64,000 nt of DNA from Aldrovandia affinis (taxonomy: Eukaryota > Chordata > Actinopteri > Notacanthiformes > Halosauridae), in assembly GCA_029706075.1 (NCBI GenBank), contig JAINUG010000133.1, positions 1,384,001 through 1,448,000 on the forward strand. Direction: 5' to 3'. Positions 57,301-64,000 of the stretch are shown here, piece by piece. The position numbers and the translations under genes were made by a program. The notes beneath the pieces are model-generated. The model saw only the letters and a list, made by a program, of their open reading frames with translations. It made no database searches and had not been told where the DNA came from. Each line of letters starts with the position of its first letter. Positions within the stretch are counted from its first letter, which is position 1.

Positions 57301-59739
57301 ACTGCGTGGACAGGCACTCTCCTGGTTCAAATCCTACCTATCAGATAGATATCAATTTGTGCAGTTAAATGACGAGCCCTCTGCTCTCATCAAGGTGGAA
57401 TATGGTATCCCTCAAGGTTCTGTTTTGGGGCCATTATTGTTCTCCCTTTACATGTTGCCACTTGGTGATGTCATTTCGTAAACATGGCGTACATTTTCAC
57501 TGCTACGCAGATGACACACAATTATACCTATCAATGAAACCTGGCGAAGGACAATTCGAACAGTTGGAGGCCTGTTTTAAAGACATAAAAGACTGGATGT
57601 CAGATAATTTTCTATTGCTGAATACTGATAAAACAGAGATGTTGGTCTTGGGGCCAAAAACCTCAGAAGAGGGTTATCTGATTTATCTCTTAATCTGGAT
57701 GGTTGCTCTGTTGCTGCAAGTTTGGCGGTAAAAGACCTTGGTGTTACTATAGATCCTGGTCTCTCATTTGATAGTCACATCAAAAACATTTCCAGAGTAG
57801 CCTTTTTTTTCACCTGAGGAATATTGCCAAAATTAGGGCTTCCTGTCATTAATAGATGCAGAAAAATTGGTACATGCCTTTGTTACATCTAGATTAGATT
57901 ATTGCAATGCATTACTGTCTGGCTGTTCCAATGCCTCACTCAGGAGCCTACAACTCGTACAGAATGCTGCTGCAAGGATCCTGACTAGAACAAAGAAATA
58001 TGAGCACATTAGTCCTGTGTTAGCGTCACTTCACTGGCTTCCTATAAACTATCGTGTAGACTATAAGGTACTCCTCTTAACTTATAAGGTGTTGCATGGA
58101 CTTGCACCCTCTTACTTGACGGATCTACTTCATCCGTACATCCCCCACGTTCACTTCGCTCACAAGATGCAGGCAACTTGGTAGTCCCTAGAATATCAAA
58201 AATACAGCAGGTGGCAGAGCTTTCTCCTATAGAGCTCCTTTACTGTGGAACAGTCTACCCATCTCTGTGAAGGAGTCAGACACGGTCTCAATTTTTCAAG
58301 TCTAGGTTAAAAACGCATCTCTTTAGTCTCTCTTATAGTCATTAGGTGCAGATGTGGGGGGCGTAGCAATAGAGCCTTCTGGTGCAATGAGCTATCCTTA
58401 CTGTCACCAATCATAAGTGATGATCCGCCCCTATCAGGACTGCTGATGATGTGGTGGGATGGTCTCTGAGTGCCCTCATGGCTGCGTGCTCCCTGTGCCA
58501 CTCACCTAATTAGTTATGCTGCCCTAGATTACTTCTGCTGGTGCAAAAGTGTTATCACTACTCTTCCCCTGATCCGGCGTGATATTTATCATAGTCATAA
58601 TTGCACCTTTCCTCTTTTCTCCCCGGCTTCGTGGGCACCTGCCCGGAGCTCACCTGCCCCAGAGTCAACCCCCCCACCCCTGCCATGTGTTAGCCGGATG
58701 CCGCTGGCCCAGACCCTAGCTGCTGGTTCCATCCCCCGCCCTGCCCTGGTATCTGGAGGGATGAGGTCCACCCCACTCCTACACTTAGAATGCCCTTCCA
58801 GTGGTCTGTTAAGCCGCATGAGCCTCAAGGACTATTTGTGTTGTTTTTCTCTGTATCCCACAATTTTCCAGGAGTTCATCTCGACCGCCTTTTAAGGGGT
58901 CAGGGAATAATTTTCCAGTTTCCTACATTGGCTCCAATGGTTTTCTGGTTTTTTGATTCCCTCTGGAAAATGCCAATTGTGAAGCGCTGTGTGACAACCT
59001 GTTTGTAAATGGCGCTATACAAAAATAAAGATTGATTGATTGATTGATTGTATGACCTCACCAACACTGTACCAAAAGCCCATGTGCTGCTCCCAAAAAC
59101 ACACACATTTAAACTGATTGATAGTAACACATAAATACATAAATTAATAAAAACCAGCCAGTAGACCTGATATCTGTATCAAATGAGACAGATTATTTGA
59201 TGTTGTCTGAAGATAATTGTATCTTCAAAATGTAAAATAGTATTAAAAGTAGCCTATTTGGAATAGCAATATCTGCATAGAGACCGCAATAAAATGGTAG
59301 CCTATGTCTTTTGTATAGGTGGTGAAACATTTTCTACATTTTGGGAAGAAATAATAATAATAATTATATTGTTGTTGTTGTTATTATAAACCTGAGAAAG
59401 ATAAGTTATTTGCATGCTTTCATATGCAGACTAATCAACAGATCAAACTCTTAGCGTAACTTTCACATGTGCGCACGTTGTTACACAGAGGTCGTGCGGA
59501 AGGGCTTTTGAAAATCGGCTCGTGCAAACAGCACTTTGGCCAGTGATAGGGCGCAGGCTCGTGAACTCACACGGTGGCAGGTCACCAACTTTGGGGATCA
59601 GGAACTGTTTGCGAAGATGTCGCAACGGGTCGTGTTTGTCCAAGTGCGTGGCCACGTCCAGTGAGGTCGGAGAGCAACCCAGCGCCCCTGACACGCGCTC
59701 CAGAACCTTCCGCGGAGAGTCGTCGGAGAGAGAATCCAT
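42181..59739 (-). CDS. kynu: Kynureninase, complete coding region in 13 exons
   Basis: Kynureninase is a cytosolic PLP enzyme of the kynurenine (tryptophan degradation) pathway. It cleaves kynurenine to anthranilate and 3-hydroxykynurenine to 3-hydroxyanthranilate, releasing alanine. Coding exons on the minus strand: 59571-59739, 55853-55973, 53495-53577, 52249-52310, 51969-52040, 50564-50638, 49931-50077, 48712-48810, 48079-48152, 46483-46535, 45675-45760, 43982-44212 and 42181-42327. All borders are AG/GT. The phases fit and the sum is 1419 nt, 472 aa plus stop, against 465 aa in human. Recognisable blocks in order are [101 protein letters not shown] and APVPLYNSF. The PLP-binding lysine of WCSYK is residue 276, the same number as in human. 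The start was chosen because it follows a CAG acceptor, lies in CCGCCATGG and matches the human N-terminus in length. No stop or frameshift was seen. Introns carry many transposons. Identity is recalled from the human protein, not searched. Confidence 0.96.
42472..43010 (+). mobile_element. Tc1/mariner-like relic with octamer expansion (kynu intron 12)
   Basis: Sequences typical of Tc1 5' regions: AATCAGCTGTTCC, GAGGATTCCACTGCTGGGTA, CACCAAGAGCAACAAGG. An 8-bp repeat interrupts it. Confidence 0.6.
42640..42743. repeat. 8-bp tandem repeat TTGAACAA
   Basis: About 12 perfect units; each contains the palindrome CAATTG. Confidence 0.92.
43207..43500 (+). mobile_element. MITE family D, plus orientation (kynu intron 12)
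   Basis: Starts GCAGGGGTGGGCAATTCCAG; shares GTGGCTCAATTAGCTCAAAT, AACATGTTTCTTATGGGAAC and GATTGGGGCTAATTAA with an inverted copy at 44325. Confidence 0.8.
43520..43706 (-). mobile_element. SINE family A fragment (head side)
   Basis: Head GGATAGCGTAGCGGTCTAAC, a duplicated CTTGGCTGGTC segment and B-box-like GGTTCCAGAAACC. Confidence 0.65.
43709..43945 (-). mobile_element. tRNA-derived SINE, family C, full copy
   Basis: Minus strand GGCTGGCAGTGTAGTGTAAT head, B box GGTTCAATTCC, GCAATTCAGG / CTGAATTGCTTCAGTAAA, tail CGCTCTGGATAAGAGCATCT and ATGTAAATGTAAATGTAA end. 36 bp from the donor of kynu coding exon 12. Confidence 0.88.
43982..44212 (-). CDS. kynu: kynu coding exon 12
   Basis: The longest exon, 77 codons. 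It encodes [58 protein letters not shown] and [17 protein letters not shown]. Acceptor CCGCAG, donor GTGAGT. It sits between two inverted copies of one MITE family and directly beside a SINE. Confidence 0.96.
44325..44860 (-). mobile_element. MITE family D, minus orientation, split by another MITE (kynu intron 11)
   Basis: Reverse complement of 43207-43500 in two parts, 44325-44397 and 44593-44860, interrupted by the element at 44398-44592. Ends ...TTGCCCACTGCTGG. Confidence 0.8.
44398..44592. mobile_element. 195-bp palindromic hAT-like MITE with perfect 8-bp TSD
   Basis: CAGGGGTGCCCAAGTTCGGT at one end and its near-perfect inverse at the other; the arms GTGTGCAGGCTTTTGTTCCA continue inward. 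Both flanks read ATTTACAT. Confidence 0.93.
45300..45434 (+). mobile_element. SINE family C, 5'-truncated
   Basis: GGAACTGGGCTTGTAACTCA, B box GGTTCGATTCC, a deletion, then TGTAAGTTGCTCTGGATAAG tail. Confidence 0.82.
45466..45640 (+). mobile_element. Tc1-like MITE fragment (kynu intron 11)
   Basis: CAGGTAACTGCCAAAATAAA end and GGGTTCTGGCAGCTCTGTTA, as in the elements at 14118 and 28346. The right end is lost about 35 bp before coding exon 11. Confidence 0.78.
45675..45760 (-). CDS. kynu: kynu coding exon 11
   Basis: Encodes [20 protein letters not shown] then CPLQASLE. Human has [20 protein letters not shown]. Acceptor CCCTAG, donor GTAAGC. A Tc1-like relic ends roughly 35 nt downstream of the donor. 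Confidence 0.94.
46483..46535 (-). CDS. kynu: kynu coding exon 10
   Basis: Encodes [17 protein letters not shown], matching human LVGWFGHELSTRFKMDN. Acceptor TGGCAG, donor GTAATC. A (GA)n tract, CU-rich in the transcript, abuts the donor. Confidence 0.94.
46690..46972 (-). mobile_element. Tc1-like MITE (kynu intron 9)
   Basis: Ends GTGCTCAAATAAAGGAAACA and inverted ACAGGTAGCTGCCTAAATAA. Contains GGAGATCTGGTGACTGAGAC, the inverse of the [11 protein letters not shown]-coding region of Tc1-like transposases. Confidence 0.75.
47132..48030 (-). mobile_element. Tc1-like transposon, heavily decayed (kynu intron 9)
   Basis: Ends GCTTGCGTAAGTATTCAGAC and inverted CCTTGCAAAAAGTATTCAAA. Interior on the minus strand resembles Tc1 transposase coding sequence but has no usable frame. 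Confidence 0.72.
48079..48152 (-). CDS. kynu: kynu coding exon 9
   Basis: Encodes [20 protein letters not shown] then TVKP, directly following WCSYK of the previous exon. Acceptor TCCAG, donor GTGAGT. Confidence 0.95.
48497..48665. repeat. 24-25-bp minisatellite near kynu exon 8 donor
   Basis: About seven copies of ATGACATCATCCACGCACAC AAAC, some truncated. Ends 47 bp from the exon. Confidence 0.85.
48712..48810 (-). CDS. kynu: kynu coding exon 8, with PLP lysine
   Basis: Encodes [20 protein letters not shown] then [13 protein letters not shown], 33 codons. The last codon is Lys276, the residue that forms the Schiff base with PLP in the human enzyme. FDCAH supplies the conserved Asp that pairs with the pyridine nitrogen. 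The donor reads AAG|GTCCTA, which is a poor match to GTRAGT. Confidence 0.96.
49931..50077 (-). CDS. kynu: kynu coding exon 7
   Basis: Encodes [38 protein letters not shown] and [11 protein letters not shown], 49 codons. It matches the human segment ending HFNIPAITKAGQAKG. Acceptor CAG, donor GTACGC. Confidence 0.96.
50205..50548. repeat. GC-rich minisatellite at kynu exon 6 donor
   Basis: About 11 units of 33 bp (GGGAGGGGTGCAGCGAGAGC plus TCTATCACACAGG) with 27-bp variants lacking CAGCGA. It ends within about 16 bp of the intron 6 donor. Confidence 0.88.
50564..50638 (-). CDS. kynu: kynu coding exon 6
   Basis: Encodes [20 protein letters not shown] then MKCRA, 25 codons. Acceptor CTGCAG, donor GTAAGT. 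The acceptor side carries an unusually long CU-rich tract (GA-rich on the plus strand), and a VNTR begins within about 20 nt of the donor. Confidence 0.93.
50650..50795. repeat. GA-rich tract at kynu exon 6 acceptor
   Basis: GGGA/GAGA-rich on plus, hence a roughly 145-nt CU-rich tract just upstream of the coding exon 6 acceptor in the transcript. Confidence 0.88.
51018..51595. repeat. CA-based minisatellite (kynu intron 5)
   Basis: About 20 units of ATGGCTCTTCTCTAACACAC ACACAC, alternating with an ATGGCCTTTCCTAAC variant and an ATCATGG form. Confidence 0.88.
51969..52040 (-). CDS. kynu: kynu coding exon 5
   Basis: Encodes [20 protein letters not shown] then PSDH, 24 codons, phase 0 at both ends. 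Human has [20 protein letters not shown]. Acceptor CCGCAG, donor GTGAGC. Confidence 0.95.
52249..52310 (-). CDS. kynu: kynu coding exon 4
   Basis: Encodes [20 protein letters not shown] after a split glycine codon. The LTVNLHLL motif is invariant in kynureninases. Acceptor CAG, donor GTGAGG; ends at a codon boundary. Confidence 0.94.
53495..53577 (-). CDS. kynu: kynu coding exon 3
   Basis: Encodes [20 protein letters not shown], then ELMANVVG, matching the GHEVGKRPW...VGLMKDIVG segment of human KYNU. Acceptor CAG, donor GTGAGC; the split glycine codon completes in the next exon. Confidence 0.94.
53938..54232 (+). repeat. AAGTC-rich dispersed element, copy 2 (kynu intron 2)
   Basis: Same order of landmarks as copy 1: GAGTTGTGA, ACCTTCAAGTCTCAAGT, TAGTCTCAAGTCATAGACAT, TTTTTTGCAAGTCAAGT, AAAATTGTGAC. 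Confidence 0.82.
54331..54531. mobile_element. 201-bp palindromic hAT-like MITE with perfect TSD
   Basis: Ends CAGGGGTGTCCAATCTTATC and inverted CAGGGATGTCCAATCTTATC; 8-bp flanks GCCTAAGC on both sides. Half copies occur at 10789 and 12818. Confidence 0.93.
54630..54832 (+). mobile_element. tRNA-derived SINE, family C with TGTAA tail
   Basis: GCAATGTGGTATAATGGTTA head, GTTGCAGGTTCAATCGGAC (worn B box), tail CGCTCTGGATAAGAGCGTCT, then TGTAATGTAATGTAA. Confidence 0.87.
54979..55202. mobile_element. AGTACTTTTACT-type MITE, copy 2
   Basis: CAGTGGTGGGC ... TCCACCACTG ends; interior matches copy 1. Confidence 0.8.
55460..55648 (+). mobile_element. tRNA-derived SINE, family C, tail lost
   Basis: GCAGTGTTAGCATAATGGTT head, B box GGTTCAATCCC, GTTGTACCCTTGAGCAAGGT, ending in TGTAAGTCACTCTGGA where a second SINE begins. 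Confidence 0.84.
55649..55796 (+). mobile_element. tRNA-derived SINE, family B, reference copy
   Basis: GTGGCTCAGTTGGTAGAGCA head (A box), TTAGGTTGTGGGTTCGATTC C (B box), CCACTGGGGCCACATATACT, then TACTGTAAGTCGCTTTGGAT and AAAAGCATCTGCTAAATGG. Contains only one head unit. Confidence 0.87.
55853..55973 (-). CDS. kynu: kynu coding exon 2
   Basis: Encodes [20 protein letters not shown], then [19 protein letters not shown]. It has a CAG acceptor and a GTACGT donor. The GNSLG segment is the conserved kynureninase motif near the cofactor site. Confidence 0.95.
56310..56665 (-). mobile_element. CR1-like LINE 3' end, minus
   Basis: Encodes [20 protein letters not shown]-like, [40 protein letters not shown] and [12 protein letters not shown] in one frame. 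3' end AACGGGACGTTCTCGTCATT and ATGTATTCTTATG. Same family as 37120. Confidence 0.85.
57010..59052 (+). mobile_element. L2-like LINE, 5'-truncated, RT domain recognisable (kynu intron 1)
   Basis: RT motifs in order: [30 protein letters not shown] then [36 protein letters not shown], and [20 protein letters not shown]. The frame shifts after SAAF (an extra T), after GDVI and again before the C-terminal part, so it is inactive. 3' end GGCGCTATACAAAAATAAAG then (ATTG)n. Endonuclease is missing. Confidence 0.9.
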
Positions 59740-59744
59740 GGCGG
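59571..59744 (-). CDS. kynu: kynu coding exon 1 (start codon at 59739)
   Basis: The acceptor TTTCTGTTGCAG is followed by CCGCCATGG, a perfect Kozak context, so this exon begins with 5 nt of 5'UTR. It encodes [16 protein letters not shown], then [15 protein letters not shown] and [10 protein letters not shown], which parallel the human N-terminus. The donor is GTGAGT and the exon ends in phase 1. An ATG 30 nt further upstream in frame (59769) would lie in the intron. Confidence 0.93.
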
Positions 59745-59865
59745 CTGCAACAGAAAGTCGTGGAGACAAAAATTAGGAAAACGCTACGGCCACGCTCTCT
59801 TCAAAGTCCCTTATAACTGGGCTGGCCACAACAACAACAACGAAATAAAGATTTGAACGGGGTAC

Positions 59866-60036
59866 TAAGAAATTGTTTGTGTTACAAGTCTGGTACGCAG
59901 CTGCCTACAACGATGTCTATCGCTGTGTTACTGCACTGATCTCGTGCGCTAACTATGGTTGTTCCTACCATGTATTAATGTACATCTTGTAAGTTGCTCT
60001 GGATAAGAGCGTCTGCTAAATGCTTAAAATGTAAAA
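59866..60036 (+). mobile_element. UnaL2-like LINE 3' end, short copy
   Basis: GGTACGCAGCTGCCTACAAC, GATGTCTATCGCTGTGTTAC, CTTGTAAGTTGCTCTGGATA and ATGCTTAAAATGTAAAAATG end; matches 61625-61783. Lies within the intron before the kynu ATG exon. Confidence 0.82.
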
Positions 60037-60048
60037 ATGTAAAATGGG

Positions 60049-60275
60049 CAGTGGTGGACACTAACGAAGTATATTTACTTTACTTAAGTACATTTTTTAA
60101 GTATCTGTGCTTAGGCTACTTAAGTATTTCCATTTTTATTTTTACTTTCACTCCCCTACATTTCAAAGGCAAATGGGGTTAAATGTAGGACTTTTAACTT
60201 TTACTGCAGTAATATTTTATCAGGGTATCTGTACTTTTACTCAAGTAAAGGGTTTGTGTGCTTCATCCACCACTG
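60049..60275. mobile_element. AGTACTTTTACT-type MITE, copy 3
   Basis: CAGTGGTGGAC and ATCCACCACTG ends; inserted immediately after the LINE tail at 60036. Confidence 0.82.
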
Positions 60276-61324
60276 GTGGAGGGTTATGTATAAAGCATCT
60301 CATCCGCTGTTCATGGACAGATTATTTGATTATTGTTTAAATGTAACATACATGGTATGGTTCTGTGTGGTTCATGATTTGATTCAACACAGAACTGAAC
60401 AGCACGAAACTCCATGAAACTTTTTTACCCCATTTGTTCAGTTGAACATAAATAATATATAGGATATATATATGTATACATATATATATTTTTTATATAG
60501 CAATAGCCAATAGTATATAATAGTATATTGCAATAGTATATTGCAAAACAATAAATGCATGATGTTGGACTACATTTCTTGGCCAGGTCTCCCTTGGAAG
60601 ATTGCCTGATTCTAGTGGTAAAGTCTAAACACTTCGTTGTGGATTGGGGGCGATTCGGAAAAGGCAAACCAGTCAAGTTAGATTACTTCATGGGGAAATT
60701 TGGATATTCGTTGGCCGTGTGTTTCCTTAAATTTGAACTCCTATATACAATAAACAAAGCTAAAAACGGGTAAAAAAAAAAAAAAAAAAAGGATAGCAGG
60801 AACTGGGTCTCGAGATTGTATGGCAGCATACCCAAATGACGCAATTTATCTAAATTCCGTTTAAATTCCAGCAGTGTACACAATGTGAGTGTGGACCACA
60901 TTTCCCATCAGCACCCTGACACCGACCTCGGCGCAGTTTCACTTCATATTTTAGTTTAAAAAGAACTTAAAAAAAGGATTTATAAAAGAACAACAAGGCA
61001 GAACAACAAGCATTGTTTTCTCGTGAAATAAAACAAGGCATTACGACTGTGCCTTAAGACAAAAATATGATTATAATAATTGACGAAACTCCTAAACGGC
61101 TGAAACTTACAGTTTCAATGTACACACACTTTCGACCACTCTTGCCTCTTGTGTGCCATTGCAAAACATCGGAAGCAATAAAATGCTGGTAACATTGTTT
61201 TGAAGTGTTGCTTTTCAAAAGTAAGGTTTTAAACAAGAAACGTCTGACATAGTTTCAGAGCGAAATAACACCTGTCATATAACTTATTTAGCATGTAGCC
61301 TACAGCGTGACTGTAAACATTCGT

Positions 61325-61783
61325 TTTGTATCACAAATACCCGAGGATCCTCCGGGCGACCGGTAGCCGCTCCTCCCGGTCTCGCCTCTTCTCTGTCCTG
61401 ACCCCTCGGTGGTGGAACGACCTTCCGCAATCGGTGAGGACCGCGGAATCACTTGCGATCTTCCACAAGAGACTCAAAACCCACCTTTTCAGACTCCACT
61501 ACCATTAAATCCTGTACATCTACCCAATTGTCATCACCACTGCCTACTTGCTCAACACTTCTTGTATATGTATCCCTGCCTACTGATTTAATAAAAATAA
61601 TTACTCACCTTTTCCTTCCCAGTGTTACAGGTATGGTACGCAGCTGCCTACAACGATGTCTATCGATGTATTACTGCACTGATCTTGTGCGCAAACTATG
61701 TTTGTTCCTACCATATATTTATGCACATCTTGTAAGTCGCTCTGGATAAGAGCGTCTGCTAAATGCTTAAAATGTAAATGATC
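61325..61783 (+). mobile_element. UnaL2-like LINE 3' end with ORF2 C-terminus
   Basis: Encodes SRSRLFSVLTPRWWNDLPQS then VRTAESLAIFHKRLKTHLF, the usual C-terminus of L2-clade ORF2. It is followed by the 3'UTR and tail GTAAGTCGCTCTGGATAAGA, CGTCTGCTAAATGCTTAAAA. 5'-truncated. Located about 150 bp downstream of the presumed kynu 5'UTR exon. Confidence 0.85.
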
Positions 61784-61936
61784 CGGATCAAAGTCTGTAC
61801 TTATCTAGGTGCTGAAGGGGTGGGAGGAACATTATCTAACCCCTGTTCAGATACAACCGGTTATTCGCAAAATATACTCTCGATGGCCCGGCTACAAATG
61901 CTAATTACACAGAAAGGTAAAACGCAGAATACTTAC

Positions 61937-62050
61937 ATCACGTTGGAATTGCTCTTCGACTGGGGGGCTTGCGAGACCGTTTTCCACTGCACGTGAAATC
62001 CGGCTTGCTATGTAGCAGGACGCTGTGAACGGGGTGAAAGTGCGTCCCAT
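61937..62050 (-). other. kynu: Probable kynu 5'UTR exon with donor
   Basis: A strong donor GTAAGT (minus strand, 61936-61931) follows a GC-richer stretch 2.2 kb upstream of the ATG exon, which itself begins 5 nt after an acceptor and therefore needs an upstream exon. The 5' limit is not determined; the upper coordinate is only indicative. Confidence 0.45.
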
Positions 62051-62667
62051 TTGTGTGTTTAAACTTCCCCCCTTGCTGAACATGTCCCATTGTGTATCTT
62101 CAGACACAAAACTGTCAATCTTCACGAATATTCTTAATTTTAGCACAAGGTTCTATCGGATTGTGTATGGTACGACGACATTAATTATCTCACCGCTGTT
62201 TGTGCAGCTCCAACAGTTTTGGTTTGTGTTCTGGCACTGTAACACTTTACAGAAAGCTTCCGTTTCCCCTTCGCATGCCCCGTAAGCCAGTGGTACAGGA
62301 GGCTACTGCAATAAAAATGCCATTTTTATGCCGTTCAAATCACCATAGCCATAGCGGTATAAGTAGGTTTACCATAGCGAATCGTCCTCTTCACTGATTT
62401 TAGACCACCTGCATTAGTGCGTAAGGACATTAACGTGGAGATTCGGACATTCAGCGTTCCTCTGTGCCTTCGCGACCCAAACTGCTGTCCAGGCTGTCAC
62501 GATTTTTCCTTCTTTCAGTTTCTGTTTTGCTAGAAAATAACTCAACTGTAACCTATAGTCATTATGAGGCAGGGCTAACCCCGATATAAAGTAGTTCAAA
62601 GGATTTGACACAAATACTGTTGTTGTATCCAGCTGAGGTGGTGAAATCCATATACTCCACAAACACA

Positions 62668-62838
62668 TGTGCATCTGTGTGTGTGTGTGCATCTGTGTGT
62701 GTGTGTGTGTGTGTAAGTGAGTGTGTATGCGTGTGTGAGTGTGTGTGTGCATCTGTGTGTGTGTGTGTGTGCATCTGTGTGTGTGTGAGTGAGTGTGTAT
62801 GCGTGTGTGTGTGTGCGTGCGTGTGTGTGTGTGTGCCT
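62668..62838. repeat. (TG)n microsatellite with GCATC interruptions
   Basis: TG runs broken by CATCTG and GAGTG or TATGCG; open frames here are artefacts. Confidence 0.9.
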
Positions 62839-63124
62839 CCACCGTCCCTCAGGTGTGTACAGAAAGCAGAAGTTATTTCTCTTATGAAAGACCCCCCAAG
62901 AAAGGAGACGGTATTTCATAACTTGGCCCTGTGGCGCTGAGCATGAGGCAGGTCCATATTGGTGACGGCATGTGAAAAGGTGAAAAGGGGGATTTGTTTG
63001 CTCTGAGGGGCCAGTGGCCCTCACTCAAACCCCCCTACTGCTCTCTTCTGAGGGCAGAGCACGGTGGCACTTTTGGCCACAGTTAACACCGTGGCCAAAA
63101 GGGCCAGAGATCAATATTCACAGT

Positions 63125-64000
63125 GGGTCTGTGTGTCTCAGTAAGTAGAGCGTGGTTCTGTGTGGCTCAGTAGGTAGAGTGTGGTTCTGTGTGGCTCAGT
63201 AGGTAGAGCATGGTTCTGTGTGGCTCAGTAGGTTGAGTGTGATTCTGTGTCTCTCAGTAGGTAGAGCGTGGGTCTGTGTGTCTCAGTAAGTAGAGCGTGG
63301 TTCTGTGTGGCTCAGTAGGTAGAGTGTGGTTCTGTGTGGCTCAGTAGGTAGAGCGTGGTTCTGTGTGGCTCAGTAGGTAGAGCGTGGTTCTGTGTGGCTC
63401 AGTAGGTAGAGTGTGGTTCTGTGTGGCTCAGTAGGTAGAGCATGGTTCTGTGTGGCTCAGTAGGTAGAGTGTGGTTCTGTGTGGCTCAGTAGGTAGAGCG
63501 TGGTTTTGTGTGGCTCAGTAGGTAGAGTGTGGTTCTGTGTGGCTCAGTAGGTAGAGTGTGGTTCTGTGTGGCTCAGTAGGTAGAGCGTGGTTCTGTGTGG
63601 CTCAGTAGGTAGAGTGTGGTTCTGTGTGGCTCAGTAGGTAGAGCATGGTTCTGTGTGGCTCAGTAGGTAGAGTGTGGTTCTGTGTGGCTCAGTAGGTAGA
63701 GCGTGGTTCTGTGTGGCTCAGTAGGTAGAGTGTGGTTCTGTGTGTCTCAGTAGGTAGAGCGTGGTTCTGCGTATCTCAGTAGGTAGAGCGTGGTTCTGTG
63801 TGTCTCAGTAGGTAGAGCATGGTTCTGTGTGGCTCAGTAGGTAGAGTGTGATTCTGTGTGTCTCAGTAGGTAGAGCATGGTTCTGTGTGGCTCAGTAGGT
63901 AGAGCATGGTTCTGTGTGGCTCAGTAGGTAGAGTGTGATTCTGTGTGTCTCAGTAGGTAGAGCATGGTTCTGTGTGGTTCAGTAGGTAGAGCGTGGTTCT
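63125..64000 (+). repeat. 29-bp tandem array 3 (about 30 units, runs off the window)
   Basis: Same unit as arrays 1 and 2 on the plus strand: TGTGTGGCTCAGTAGGTAGA plus GCGTGGTTC. Orientation predicts a family B SINE body beyond 64000. Confidence 0.92.

Noticed and set aside
57010-59052. Endogenous retrovirus, because of reverse transcriptase motifs
   Set aside because: Motif order, C-terminal region and simple-repeat 3' tail are those of an L2-type LINE; no LTR, gag, protease or envelope was seen here or elsewhere.
59740-59769. Upstream in-frame ATG (59769) as the kynu start
   Set aside because: It is separated from the coding exon by a good CAG acceptor, so it lies in the intron; the ATG at 59739 has an ideal context and human-like length.

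Overview
This window is from a vertebrate nuclear genome, almost certainly a teleost fish. The evidence is small exons with GT-AG borders in large introns, dense tRNA-derived SINEs, L2/CR1/Rex-type LINE ends, Tc1-like and hAT-like DNA transposons, and long CA/GA microsatellites. An early-branching teleost is possible, because several SINE and LINE copies share a 3' tail ending in TGTAA repeats like that of the eel UnaL2 family. That is suggestive only.

Two host genes can be read, both on the minus strand. KYNU (kynureninase) occupies about 62.0 kb down to 41.9 kb. I rebuilt 13 coding exons from 59739 down to 42181. They join in frame into 1419 nt (472 codons plus stop), with the PLP-binding lysine as residue 276. 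A likely 5'UTR exon ends at 61937. ARHGAP15 (a Rac GTPase-activating protein) follows downstream on the same strand. Its ATG exon is at 28779-28624, with further coding exons at 13923-13858, 9975-9914, 8106-8019 and 1331-1242. These give 154 codons covering the N-terminus and most of the PH domain. The rest, including the RhoGAP domain, lies beyond the left edge. The order and orientation match the KYNU-ARHGAP15 neighbourhood of human 2q22.

Layout. 1-28.8 kb: ARHGAP15 5' half with very long introns holding SINEs, a Tc1-like element, a palindromic MITE containing a SINE and a VNTR, a local 0.36 kb duplication, microsatellites and several unique blocks that may be regulatory. 28.8-41.8 kb: intergenic or ARHGAP15 5' region, with nested SINEs, a Rex1-like LINE interrupted by a SINE with a giant tandem array, a CR1-like LINE end and a hAT element inserted in an L2-like tail. 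41.8-62.0 kb: KYNU, whose introns hold MITEs, Tc1 relics, SINEs, an L2-like LINE with reverse transcriptase motifs, and VNTRs at some splice sites. 62.0-64 kb: KYNU upstream region, a TG repeat and a tandem array running off the edge.

The most unusual structure is a 29-bp tandem repeat at three places (about 5.24-5.67, 35.04-36.01 and 63.13-64.0 kb). Each unit carries a complete tRNA-type A box and is plainly derived from the 5' head of a tRNA-derived SINE. Two arrays 30 kb apart share a nearly identical ordered block of variant units. No rRNA, true tRNA gene, CRISPR array, LTR element or viral copy was recognised.
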